Source of the DNA: an uncultured Eubacteriales bacterium
GTDB taxonomy: Bacteria > Bacillota > Clostridia > Lachnospirales > Lachnospiraceae
DNA: 40,336 nt
Direction: 5' to 3'
NCBI GenBank assembly: GCA_900316755.1
Contig: ONED01000031.1
Location: 1-40,336, forward strand
Every line of letters starts with the position of its first letter. The stretch's first letter is position 1. Positions 1-7,497 of the stretch are shown here, in pieces. The position numbers and the translations under genes are program-made. A model generated the notes under the pieces. It was not told the origin of the DNA, did no database searches, and worked only from the letters and a program-made list of their open reading frames with translations.

Positions 1-78
1 TACTAACTAACCATAAACCATTCTATTCTCGCAATTTCCACATTATACATGAATCTATGATAGATGTCAAGAATTATT

Positions 79-117
79 GAAGGTGCTGAGAAATAGAATT
101 CCCACCACCTTCTTTTT
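79..117 (+). terminator. possible rho-independent terminator, plus strand
   Basis: GAAGGTG (79-85) can pair with CACCTTC (106-112) and is followed by a TTTTT run on the plus strand. The loop is long (20 nt), so the call is weak. It would stop plus-strand transcription entering from the left edge of the window. Confidence 0.3.
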
Positions 118-151
118 CATACTTCTTATTTTTTATCATTTGTTGTTGCTC

Positions 152-574
152 TTATTCTAACGGAACTACCGGAAGCTCGATACTTCCCACATTTTCTTCT
201 CCCTGCTCCTCTTTTCCCGGAGTTTCCCCTTTAGTTTCTTCCGAACCGGAGGAAGACGAATCTGAGGGAGTCACAATCGGTTTCGGTGCCAGCTTCTGTG
301 AATTTTCACCGGGACCAATGACACTATCTGTAACTACCGATTCCGATTTCACATAATTCTCCTCCGTTTTTTCCCCTTCCGTTTCTTCCGTTTCTTCCGT
401 TTTTTCTGTCGTCTTATCCTCTGCGGAATTTGCTGTCTCTCCCTTGGCTGTCTCTGCTACATCCTGTTTCGGAGCATCCTTTTCTCGCATCCGGCCTAAA
501 CCGACAAATGCACCTCCGACCACTGCAACCACGAGGATACCTCCAATCAAATATTTCCACTTTTTATTCATCAT
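152..574 (-). CDS. small membrane-anchored acidic protein, unknown function
   Basis: A 140-aa protein with a short basic N-terminus (MMNKKWK), one hydrophobic segment at about residues 8-27, and a long low-complexity outer part rich in Glu, Thr, Lys and Ser (for example the TEKTEETEETEG stretch). It looks like a single-pass protein or uncleaved signal-anchor with a disordered extracytoplasmic tail. It is the last gene of the minus-strand run that includes the transglutaminase-like protein and the 44-aa peptide gene, 17 bases after the latter. No domain is recognised. The acidic Thr/Glu tail could be a spacer at the cell surface; that is inference. Confidence 0.6.
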   Translation of the reverse strand: MMNKKWKYLIGGILVVAVVGGAFVGLGRMREKDAPKQDVAETAKGETANSAEDKTTEKTEETEETEGEKTEENYVKSESVVTDSVIGPGENSQKLAPKPIVTPSDSSSSGSEETKGETPGKEEQGEENVGSIELPVVPLE

Positions 575-591
575 TGCACCCTTTTCTGTTT

Positions 592-726
592 TTATACTCC
601 TGTTGGCATCGGGATTTCCGGCATCTCCACATCCGTTCCGTTTCCCGGACTCGTAGTTATGACTTCACTTTCTCCCGACAGAAGTACCCTCATAATCGGT
701 TCTTCATATTTTTTCCTTGTTTCCAT
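592..726 (-). CDS. 44-aa small peptide, KYExP...TTSP type
   Basis: An ORF of 45 codons runs from ATG at 724-726 to TAA at 592-594, starting 3 bases after the stop of the upstream transglutaminase-like gene. A GGAGGGG-like ribosome binding site overlaps the end of that gene. The peptide begins METRKKYEEP, has a hydrophobic middle (IMRVLLSG), then SEVITTSPGNG, and ends in a Pro/Met-rich tail (MPEIPMPTGV). It contains no Cys, so cysteine-based peptide modification is excluded. The same arrangement, Lys-Tyr-Glu-x-Pro followed about 14 residues later by Leu/Ile-Thr-Thr-Ser-Pro, is seen in a second, broken copy at 2832-3010. Two copies beside secreted proteins support a real gene. Function is unknown. 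Confidence 0.6.
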   Translation of the reverse strand: METRKKYEEPIMRVLLSGESEVITTSPGNGTDVEMPEIPMPTGV

Positions 727-729
727 CTT

Positions 730-2730
730 CTACCCCTCCGTCGCTCCAATATACGTCAAAGCCGCCTGATTGTATAAGTATAGAGCTTTCACCAGATTTT
801 TGCACTGCACTTTCTTATTTTCTATCAAAGAACTGTCTGCTGCGCCGTCGAGAATCTGTTTCACATAACTCAATGCCCCATACCGAACCTTAGCTACCTC
901 TGTATCGGATGTCGTCTTTATGGTCACATCATACATCTTCTGCAGCTCCGTTGCTTTTATGTTCGGAATGGACACATAATACTGCTTTTTTTCATCACTG
1001 TACCCTGTGGTCAGTATCTTTCCAGTCTGGGCTATCTGGAATGTGTAATCATTCAGATCCTTCCCGGAATCCAGAGTAAAATACATTCGAAGCTCCGTCT
1101 CAGATTCCAGAACCAGCGTGGTTCCCTCCAAATCAAGCCCCGCTGAATTGGAAATCTGTGTGCTGCTTCCCGCATAAGCGTTCAAATCAGGAGCAGCAGA
1201 TGTAAGAACCGGGTCGTTTGTTTCGGAATACAATCCTTCGTTTGCCAGTCCGGAAGTAGCATTATCAAAGAACACCTGCGCATATCCACCATAGTTCAGC
1301 ATTGCACGAACCAGTGTTTTTTCCTTTTCAAATGTTCCTTCTGCATATCCCAGAATCGCATCTCCATACTTCTTTGCCGAGTAGGTAATCGGAGTACCAT
1401 GTGCCACTCCACCTACTACCATCTGCACCTGTATCTCCTTCGCCATCTCCTTGGCATTCAACCTGCACGCAAACACATGACACATTTTTCCTGCCACGCT
1501 GCTCATTTCCTGTGTTGCATCACTCACGAGAACATTGGTTGTATTATCACCCACGGTTATCTTCATAAAATCACTGTCTGAAATGATTTCGTCCAGAGAA
1601 ACCACAAACTTGATGCCAATCTTATCACTCAGGTTCAATTTCGTGCTTACAAAGTAATATCCACCATAGCCATAGGTTGCTACATCCGGATAATTAAATT
1701 GCACACTGCCATCTGCAGACAGATTTCCATCCGGCAAATGATCCTCCTGAAATGTCGGATAGGTTGCAGTAGCTTCATTATAGAAACCGACAGATTTCCT
1801 GCCACACAAAAAGTAGTTATAATAAGTGTTATCTTTCTGATCATCCCAAGTCGCGTCCACGCCGTACCATTTCTGATCCGGCATCTGCACGTAATTCCAC
1901 ATATGCGCTCCGGCTTCTGTGCCAATTCCTCCTGTTCCGACTACCGTCATACTTTCTAGCGGAATTCCTTTCTGCATCCGGAGCTGGTCGCACAAAATCT
2001 TATATGCTTCGCTATATCCTTCACAAACCACTTGATTGTCCTCTTCATTACCATCAAACAGAGGCTGGCTGGTAAATGCCCTTGGATAGGAAGAAGGCGT
2101 TGACGCTGCTGCATCATGATAGGATGCCTTCTTACAAATCCAGTCGTGGATGGCTTTGTAATACAAATATACGGAAGAGCCCACCGGTACGCTGTTATAA
2201 ATCTCAGTAACCGCCGCATTTACTCCTTCTTCATAGGTAGCAAGTTCCGCTGAAGTCACTGTGTAACTTGGAGTAAGCTGCACTACCACGCTGTTCAAAC
2301 CATATTTTGTTACATCCTCTGAATTAGTCGCGTAGGAATAAGAATACCCGATTCCCACTCCTGAAGTCCAGAATATCTGCGGATAATCCCGCTGAAACGC
2401 AAAGGCTGCATAAAACGCCAGCTCAACTGCCCTGTTTCCTACTTCTGCTGCAGTGTCGTACACCAGTTCTCCATTTACCTCATATACAAAATCTGCTTCT
2501 TTCTGAACTGCAAACCCATCCTCTCCTATGTAATAGTCCACCAATTTGTCATAGACCGCCTTCTGCTCCGCCGTCAACTGTGAACCATAGGAATCTATCT
2601 CCGACGCTTCAATCGTTTTCCCCGTACCTGTCGCAGCTTCTGTCTGCCATACAAATGCATCCGAATAAACCGCTCCAAGACACATTACTACGGCAAGAAA
2701 TAACGCCAGCCATTTCTTTCTTCCTCGCAT
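730..2730 (-). CDS. secreted transglutaminase-like protein with duplicated C-terminal module
   Basis: The start is the ATG at 2728-2730, with AAGGAGG five bases upstream; an in-frame TTG 21 bases earlier lies before that site and is unlikely. The 666-aa product begins with a signal peptide (RGRKKWLALFLAVVMCLGAVYS). A transglutaminase-like core follows with an intact Cys-His-Asp triad: Cys236 in VVCEGYSEAY, His276 in GAHMWNY and Asp292 in YGVDATWDD. Such domains can be peptidases or cross-linking enzymes; which applies here cannot be told. Residues from about 345 to the end form two beta-rich halves, each ending in a Tyr/Ala-rich helix (LVRAMLNYGGYAQVFF and KNLVKALYLYNQAALTY). The same module ends the 962-aa neighbour. 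No membrane anchor or sortase signal is visible. Confidence 0.8.
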   Translation of the reverse strand: MRGRKKWLALFLAVVMCLGAVYSDAFVWQTEAATGTGKTIEASEIDSYGSQLTAEQKAVYDKLVDYYIGEDGFAVQKEADFVYEVNGELVYDTAAEVGNRAVELAFYAAFAFQRDYPQIFWTSGVGIGYSYSYATNSEDVTKYGLNSVVVQLTPSYTVTSAELATYEEGVNAAVTEIYNSVPVGSSVYLYYKAIHDWICKKASYHDAAASTPSSYPRAFTSQPLFDGNEEDNQVVCEGYSEAYKILCDQLRMQKGIPLESMTVVGTGGIGTEAGAHMWNYVQMPDQKWYGVDATWDDQKDNTYYNYFLCGRKSVGFYNEATATYPTFQEDHLPDGNLSADGSVQFNYPDVATYGYGGYYFVSTKLNLSDKIGIKFVVSLDEIISDSDFMKITVGDNTTNVLVSDATQEMSSVAGKMCHVFACRLNAKEMAKEIQVQMVVGGVAHGTPITYSAKKYGDAILGYAEGTFEKEKTLVRAMLNYGGYAQVFFDNATSGLANEGLYSETNDPVLTSAAPDLNAYAGSSTQISNSAGLDLEGTTLVLESETELRMYFTLDSGKDLNDYTFQIAQTGKILTTGYSDEKKQYYVSIPNIKATELQKMYDVTIKTTSDTEVAKVRYGALSYVKQILDGAADSSLIENKKVQCKNLVKALYLYNQAALTYIGATEG

Positions 2731-2831
2731 AATATCCTCCTTATTGCGCAAAACAAATCTGATTTGTTTTCATTATATTTGATTCTTTATAGAATCGCAA
2801 GCGGATTTTGAGCTATTATACGAAAACAAAT

Positions 2832-3010
2832 CTAAAACCCTTCTTCGTCCCATTCTCCCAAGAACCCATCTGAAACCGTAGGGCTTGTGGTGAGCACTCC
2901 CTGTGTTCCCAAAGCAGAAATCCCTGTGTTCCCAAAGCAGAAATAATTTGCAAATTCGGGGTTTCGTATTTCTCTTTGCTGTTTCCATAAAAAATCTCAT
3001 TTCGTTCCAT
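2832..3010 (-). pseudogene. second KYExP...TTSP small-peptide gene, frameshifted by a 23-bp duplication
   Basis: An ATG at 3008-3010 sits six bases after an AAAGGGGG ribosome binding site, just after the stop of the 962-aa gene. The reading begins MERNEIFYGNSKEKYETP. A 23-bp perfect tandem duplication at 2898-2943 then shifts the frame. Removing one copy restores a 51-aa peptide ending at TAG 2832-2834, with the continuation ALGTQGVLTTSPTVSDG and an acidic end (EWDEEGF). This matches the layout of the intact 44-aa peptide at 592-726: KYExP, a hydrophobic middle, then TTSP. The shifted frame stays open to 2816 and would give a 64-aa protein from this start with an unrelated tail. The reconstruction is read directly from the sequence; that it was once functional is inference. 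Confidence 0.6.
2898..2943. repeat. 23-bp perfect tandem duplication
   Basis: Two identical 23-bp units occupy 2898-2920 and 2921-2943. Twenty-three is not a multiple of three, so the duplication breaks the small-peptide frame it lies in. It could arise by slippage or be a phase-variable tract. Confidence 0.9.
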
Positions 3011-3022
3011 ACACATCCCCCT

Positions 3023-5911
3023 TTACTTTGCAGCATATGTCTTTGCACTAACGCCATATACATAAGCTGCCCTGCAAAGCTTCGCCATATTTGTCAAAGC
3101 TTCGCTTTCCATCTGATCCTGTTTTGCGCGGAAATATGCGTTTACACTATACATAATTGTCTGAACCGTTTCTCCTTCTACCAGAAGCTGAATCTGATAG
3201 TCTTTGTCAAACTGCAAAGCGCTGATTCCACCGGAATAGAAATAGTATTCCGCTCCCGACTGCTTAAAAGAAGCGGGGTGTTCTGCATAGGTGTAAATGG
3301 TATCGTCCACTTTCACGCCTATCTTGCTGATATCACTTGTGGCAATCCGAAGCACAATCCGGTTCACATTATCATACAGAACATTTGCGCCGGTAAAGGC
3401 ATGGTTCGTATCCGAGGAAGCTCCAATGCTTTTCTCCGCCGTTGAACCGATATAGCCTTCCCCAATCGTATCCGGTGCATATCCGGCTACATCTGTCAAA
3501 ATCGTCCCTGCATATCCTGTATAAGTTTGAGCCGCATCCCCATATTGCAGAAGATTATAAATCAACGTTTTCATAGCTGCAAACTTCTCTTCCGAGATGC
3601 CAAGGTCTTCGTAAGTCTTTTCAAGAATTGCCTCACAATACGCTTTCACACTGAAATTCTCTTTTGTGTAAAGCACTTCCTCGCCGGACATCAGCTCCAC
3701 CTTAATCGCATCTCCCATAAGCTGCGGTGCCACCCCTTCAAATCGATACCCGTATTTTCCGGTATCTCCTACAGGGGTACCATCCACCGTCTCGACATTC
3801 CCATTCATGGTGAAACGCACTTTGGTATCGGCCATGGTCGAGTACACATTTACGGTAATATCGCTGCCAAGTGTAATAGAACACGTAAGTGGCGAATCCT
3901 CTGCAACCGGAATCTCATGTAACGTAATCTCCGAAAACTCCGTGATGTAAAATGTGGCAAACCATCCACCTTTTCCGTCCGGGCTGACACTGAACGGATT
4001 TGCGCCCTGTTCCTGTACTTCTTTAGACCATTCCCCGTAAAAGTATTCCTTCGTACCATCCTGCTTATGATGAATGATCTGCTGTGGATAAATCTCACCG
4101 ACATACAGCGTCACCATCATCCTGCTGATTCCATCGAAACTGCTGTCCGGAACTTCACAGGCAGGGATATCTCCGGAACCGTATTGCATATACGGAGTGA
4201 GAGAAAATGTCACCGAAGCTCCCTGGCTTCCGCCCTCAGCCGCCGAAACATACTCACTAACGGTAATATTCACATTTACATCCATCCTTATGTCGTTCTC
4301 CAGACCTGTGGAAGAAACAAAACTGTCAATCGCACTTTGCGTCAATGCCTCTGACATTCCGGAAACATTCGACATCTGAGCCACAGGTATAATCAAATTC
4401 TCTGAGATAAAATTATCATAGTTAACAGTAGACGCGTCATTGATGGTGTAACTGACCTCCCCTACCTTTCCCGTCTCTGTTAAACGATAAAGGTAGACCG
4501 GATACTGGTTAAGAGTCGCACCCTCGTAAGTTTTTCCTTCGCCATTATATTCTGATTCCTGCAAAATTGAGAACACATACTTCTCCTCTTCGCCGCTTAT
4601 CATCTTATATGCACGGAAATATCCGTTTTCCGTTGCTTCGTCCCAAGATTCTGAATATACAGAATCCACTCTCGCCGTACCATCCGTGTTCAACCTGAGG
4701 CGATAACCATACTTCGCATATTCATCCATCCAAAAAGAGCCGAATTGGTCTGCCAGGCATTTGCTTACACCGTCCACCATACCGCGGAGCTCATAACGAA
4801 TTTCCCCCTGATCCAAATCACTGCACTCTAAAGCGAGTCCGGGTTGCATCTGGAAGGCTCCCAAGTCCTGCACATTCTGAAATCCAACTGCAGCGTCCTC
4901 TCCAATCTCCACCTCCGTAGCCGGAAGCAAGGTTGTATCCGAACCCTTTCCTTTTTCATCCGAAATCATAGGCATCATTGCATAATATCTTCCGTCAATT
5001 TCTGAAACAAGAAGATACTTATTTCCCAATACAATTTCCTTTTCATCTGTCACTTTCGTAAAAACGGGCATTGCCTTTCCGCAGTCATCGCAGTACCCAT
5101 CCCCATTGCCGTCTTTTGCACCATAGGCAAGGCTCTCCAAATTCTCTCCACACTTTGTGTATCCATCTTCATCCATATATTTTCCATTACAGTCTAAGCA
5201 ATGGTAATAGGCAATTGTACCATTCGTCTTACAGGTCGCCGGCTTCTCCGGCACGAATTCCATATGCCCGTGTGAACACACCACTGTTGCCATGCCGACA
5301 CTCAGATGCGTTTCATCATTGTAGGTGGCAGTCGCAAAATAGGGCTCCCCGTCATCCGTTCTTAACACAATGCGGGTATTGTATGCATTATAACCGGCAA
5401 AATGAATGATATCTGATTTCCAATATCCTGTAATCCACCGGTCATACCAGCTCGTACTCCAGTACAGCTTCGGTTCTGATGCAGTGGTAAGGAGCTCATC
5501 CTTCTCGGTCAGGTAAAGCTCTGTTTCGGAATCCCCATTTTCCTCTATCAGATAAAACGGCGTAAAGCTACTGGTCCCTACCGTCACAGACTCCCCTGAT
5601 TCCGCCCGAAACAGAGTAACGTCCTTTGCGTTCACTTCATACTCATTACCATTTGGCAAAACACGGGAAACAGGAACTGCCTTCCGTCCCTTCTCGGTCT
5701 GCTCTCCCATGACATATTTCTGCCCGTTATATTCCACTTGAATTGTATAGCGATACGTGGGGTCATCTGCACCATACCATCCGCTTGAAAGCCGCAGTGT
5801 CTCTCCCTCGTCGTTCTCCCCGATATTTGCAAATGCCGTAACCGGCAGCATAGATATAAGCATGACCACACCAAGCCATACTGCCAAAATCTGATTCTTT
5901 TTCTTCCTCAT
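3023..5911 (-). CDS. large secreted multi-domain protein sharing the C-terminal module of the transglutaminase-like neighbour
   Basis: A 962-aa protein with a clear signal peptide (RKKKNQILAVWLGVVMLISMLPVTAFA). The central part carries Cys pairs typical of a small zinc-ribbon-like or Cys-knotted repeat (CSHGH, PATCKTNG, YYHCLDCNG, and GDGYCDDCGK); such segments are common in Firmicute surface proteins. Residues 673-962 form a module of two beta-rich halves, each closed by a Tyr-rich helix (LIYNLLQYGDAAQTY and AKLCRAAYVYGVSAKTY), like the end of the 730-2730 product. No catalytic motif, membrane anchor or sortase signal is seen. GGAGG lies 12 bases before the ATG, somewhat far. It heads the minus-strand surface operon and has phased boxes upstream. 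Confidence 0.75.
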   Translation of the reverse strand: MRKKKNQILAVWLGVVMLISMLPVTAFANIGENDEGETLRLSSGWYGADDPTYRYTIQVEYNGQKYVMGEQTEKGRKAVPVSRVLPNGNEYEVNAKDVTLFRAESGESVTVGTSSFTPFYLIEENGDSETELYLTEKDELLTTASEPKLYWSTSWYDRWITGYWKSDIIHFAGYNAYNTRIVLRTDDGEPYFATATYNDETHLSVGMATVVCSHGHMEFVPEKPATCKTNGTIAYYHCLDCNGKYMDEDGYTKCGENLESLAYGAKDGNGDGYCDDCGKAMPVFTKVTDEKEIVLGNKYLLVSEIDGRYYAMMPMISDEKGKGSDTTLLPATEVEIGEDAAVGFQNVQDLGAFQMQPGLALECSDLDQGEIRYELRGMVDGVSKCLADQFGSFWMDEYAKYGYRLRLNTDGTARVDSVYSESWDEATENGYFRAYKMISGEEEKYVFSILQESEYNGEGKTYEGATLNQYPVYLYRLTETGKVGEVSYTINDASTVNYDNFISENLIIPVAQMSNVSGMSEALTQSAIDSFVSSTGLENDIRMDVNVNITVSEYVSAAEGGSQGASVTFSLTPYMQYGSGDIPACEVPDSSFDGISRMMVTLYVGEIYPQQIIHHKQDGTKEYFYGEWSKEVQEQGANPFSVSPDGKGGWFATFYITEFSEITLHEIPVAEDSPLTCSITLGSDITVNVYSTMADTKVRFTMNGNVETVDGTPVGDTGKYGYRFEGVAPQLMGDAIKVELMSGEEVLYTKENFSVKAYCEAILEKTYEDLGISEEKFAAMKTLIYNLLQYGDAAQTYTGYAGTILTDVAGYAPDTIGEGYIGSTAEKSIGASSDTNHAFTGANVLYDNVNRIVLRIATSDISKIGVKVDDTIYTYAEHPASFKQSGAEYYFYSGGISALQFDKDYQIQLLVEGETVQTIMYSVNAYFRAKQDQMESEALTNMAKLCRAAYVYGVSAKTYAAK

Positions 5912-5956
5912 ATTATGTCATTGCCTCCTCTATATCTTTATGATATCCTCGCCTAC

Positions 5957-6046
5957 ATTATAATGGAAATCACCCCGCCTTATCATCATACAAACAGGGG
6001 TGATTTCTCAAGATTCGGGGTGATTTTTTAAGAATTGTAGGGTGAT
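5957..6046 (-). promoter_or_regulatory. promoter with phased GGGTGAT boxes upstream of the surface operon
   Basis: On the minus strand a -10 TATAAT lies at 5957-5962 with a weak -35 (TGATAA, 5980-5985). Read on the plus strand, GGGTGAT occurs at 5998-6004, 6018-6024 and 6040-6046, spaced 20 and 22 bases, about two helical turns. An inverted copy (ATCACCCC, 5969-5976) lies between -10 and -35, and another (ATCACCC) at 6089-6095 lies just past the regulator remnant. This is the layout expected for cooperative binding of an activator upstream of a poor -35. The neighbouring LuxR-type gene is the obvious candidate, but that link is inference. Confidence 0.5.
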
Positions 6047-6108
6047 AATTGCATTTTACGGAAAAAAAGCAGGATGCTGTATCCTAACATCACCCTGCCT
6101 TGCATTTT

Positions 6109-6796
6109 CTATTTATGGATTCGTTCAAAAAGCTCACTTCGGCTTGAAACGCCGATTTTTTCAAAGATATGTTTCGTATGAGTCTTTACCGTGTTTTCGG
6201 AAATGCCAAGTGTCTCTGCGATGGCTCTTCTTTTCTTATCCTGAAGGAGCAAACGGATTTCCAAGCACCACCATTGCAAGGAATGTGGAGTGTTTCACAG
6301 AGACGGCAGTCTTCCTCGCAATGGAATATGCAATCGTCCCCACCATACCCACAAAAAACATAAACACGTACACCGTATACATCGGATGCAGAATACCATA
6401 TTCTTTTACCAGCCGTGTCATTCCGTCGACATGTTCCAGAGAAACACTTTTATAGTAAATCGGCAAAATTCCTTGACTCAAAGTAACTAAAAGAACGAGT
6501 ACACCCATTGCAGTCAGAATCCCAACCACTAATTTTGGCATTTGTACCCGGCAAAGCTCCATAATCATAATCCACATAAAAAGAGGCAAAAAGACGCTCC
6601 CCAAATAAGCCACACGATTCGCAAAGAGCGCGCCTTCCAGTGTTTTAGATATGGAAAGCAGAAAATATCCCACATCACATACGGCAACCGAAAGAAAAAG
6701 CAGAAAAAGCCATATGTTCTTCTTTCTCGTGGCAAGATAACAAATGCCAACCAGTATAATTGAAACAAATACAACAATTCCGTAAACGATAGCCAT
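6109..6796 (-). pseudogene. LuxR-type regulator with 7TM sensor, broken by an internal deletion
   Basis: From ATG 6796 the frame encodes about 180 residues of membrane helices resembling the N-terminal 7TM sensor domain found in histidine kinases and LuxR-type regulators (MAIVYGIVVFVSIILVGICY; later KHSTFLAMVVLGN). Around 6257-6263, in the middle of the seventh helix, the reading jumps and stops 24 bases later. In another frame the sequence continues at once as a LuxR-family HTH (IRLLLQDKKRRAIAETLGIS, then ENTVKTHTKHIFEKIGVSSR) to TAG at 6109-6111. The rest of helix 7, any linker and the first part of the HTH are missing, and the frame is shifted. This is a decayed regulator, probably of the adjacent surface operon. 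Confidence 0.75.
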
Positions 6797-6832
6797 CTTT
6801 CGTCCCCTTTCTGTTTGTCTATATAAAACTCC

Positions 6833-7495
6833 TTACGCGTTTTGCAGTCTTTTATTTATGTACCATATAGCAATCCCGGAAAAAGGAACATACTCACCAT
6901 TCTCATTCGGCTGCATATAATACTCTAACAAACGTTCCAGATTTTTTCTTTTCCAAATTCCCGCTTTTTGCATAGCACGTAATTTTTTCTTGCATTCCAT
7001 CAGAACCGCTTTTCGATTCTGCACCAAATATGCGTCTGGTCCATCATAATTCAGATTGAGTGTTTCGTCTACACTTTTTCTAATATTTTCATCTTCTGAC
7101 GTAATATGACCTTCAGAATCATACTTTATCAGACTTACACAATGCTCATCAAACGGAGTCACATATATATCGTCGTTTCCTCTGTGTGCGTCACATGTCA
7201 GACAACTTTTCTTTCGTCCTTCTCCTTCATTCCCATAACAGACACCAAGCATTATTTTATAGTCCAATGCTTTTCGTTCATCCGATTTGAGTACACTCTG
7301 CGGCACTATATGCTCAATTTTGACGTCATCAATATTTTTGAGTCTCTTCATACAATAACCGCATAGATACCCTTGTTCTTTCAAAAGTTGCTCCCGTACA
7401 TCGCTCTTCTCCTGATAGCCATCATAATAGGCATTCGATTCTTTTTTGTATTTTGTTAGAGATGCTGGTTCTTCTCCCTTGCAAATATATCTCAT
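6833..7495 (-). CDS. ptuB: Septu-like HNH nuclease PtuB
   Basis: A 220-aa protein with an HNH nuclease layout: a zinc pair Cys45/Cys48 in LCGYCMKRL, the catalytic KIEHIVPQS (His62), a second pair Cys98/Cys101 in KKSCLTCD, then AHRGND. This matches PtuB-type HNH proteins that partner an ABC-like ATPase in Septu anti-phage systems and in some retron systems. It starts two bases after the ATPase stop, with GGAGG seven bases before its ATG overlapping the end of the partner gene, so the two are translated from one message. No reverse transcriptase or msr/msd-like RNA is seen nearby, which favours stand-alone Septu. It would cut nucleic acid on activation. Confidence 0.7.
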   Translation of the reverse strand: MRYICKGEEPASLTKYKKESNAYYDGYQEKSDVREQLLKEQGYLCGYCMKRLKNIDDVKIEHIVPQSVLKSDERKALDYKIMLGVCYGNEGEGRKKSCLTCDAHRGNDDIYVTPFDEHCVSLIKYDSEGHITSEDENIRKSVDETLNLNYDGPDAYLVQNRKAVLMECKKKLRAMQKAGIWKRKNLERLLEYYMQPNENGEYVPFSGIAIWYINKRLQNA

Positions 7496-7497
7496 AC

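Noticed and set aside
592-726. The 44-aa peptide as a lanthipeptide, sactipeptide or ranthipeptide precursor
   Set aside because: It has no Cys and no modifying enzyme is encoded in the operon.
430-777. Plus-strand ORFs opposite the surface-protein genes
   Set aside because: Codon use is poor, no ribosome site, and they mirror well-supported minus-strand genes.
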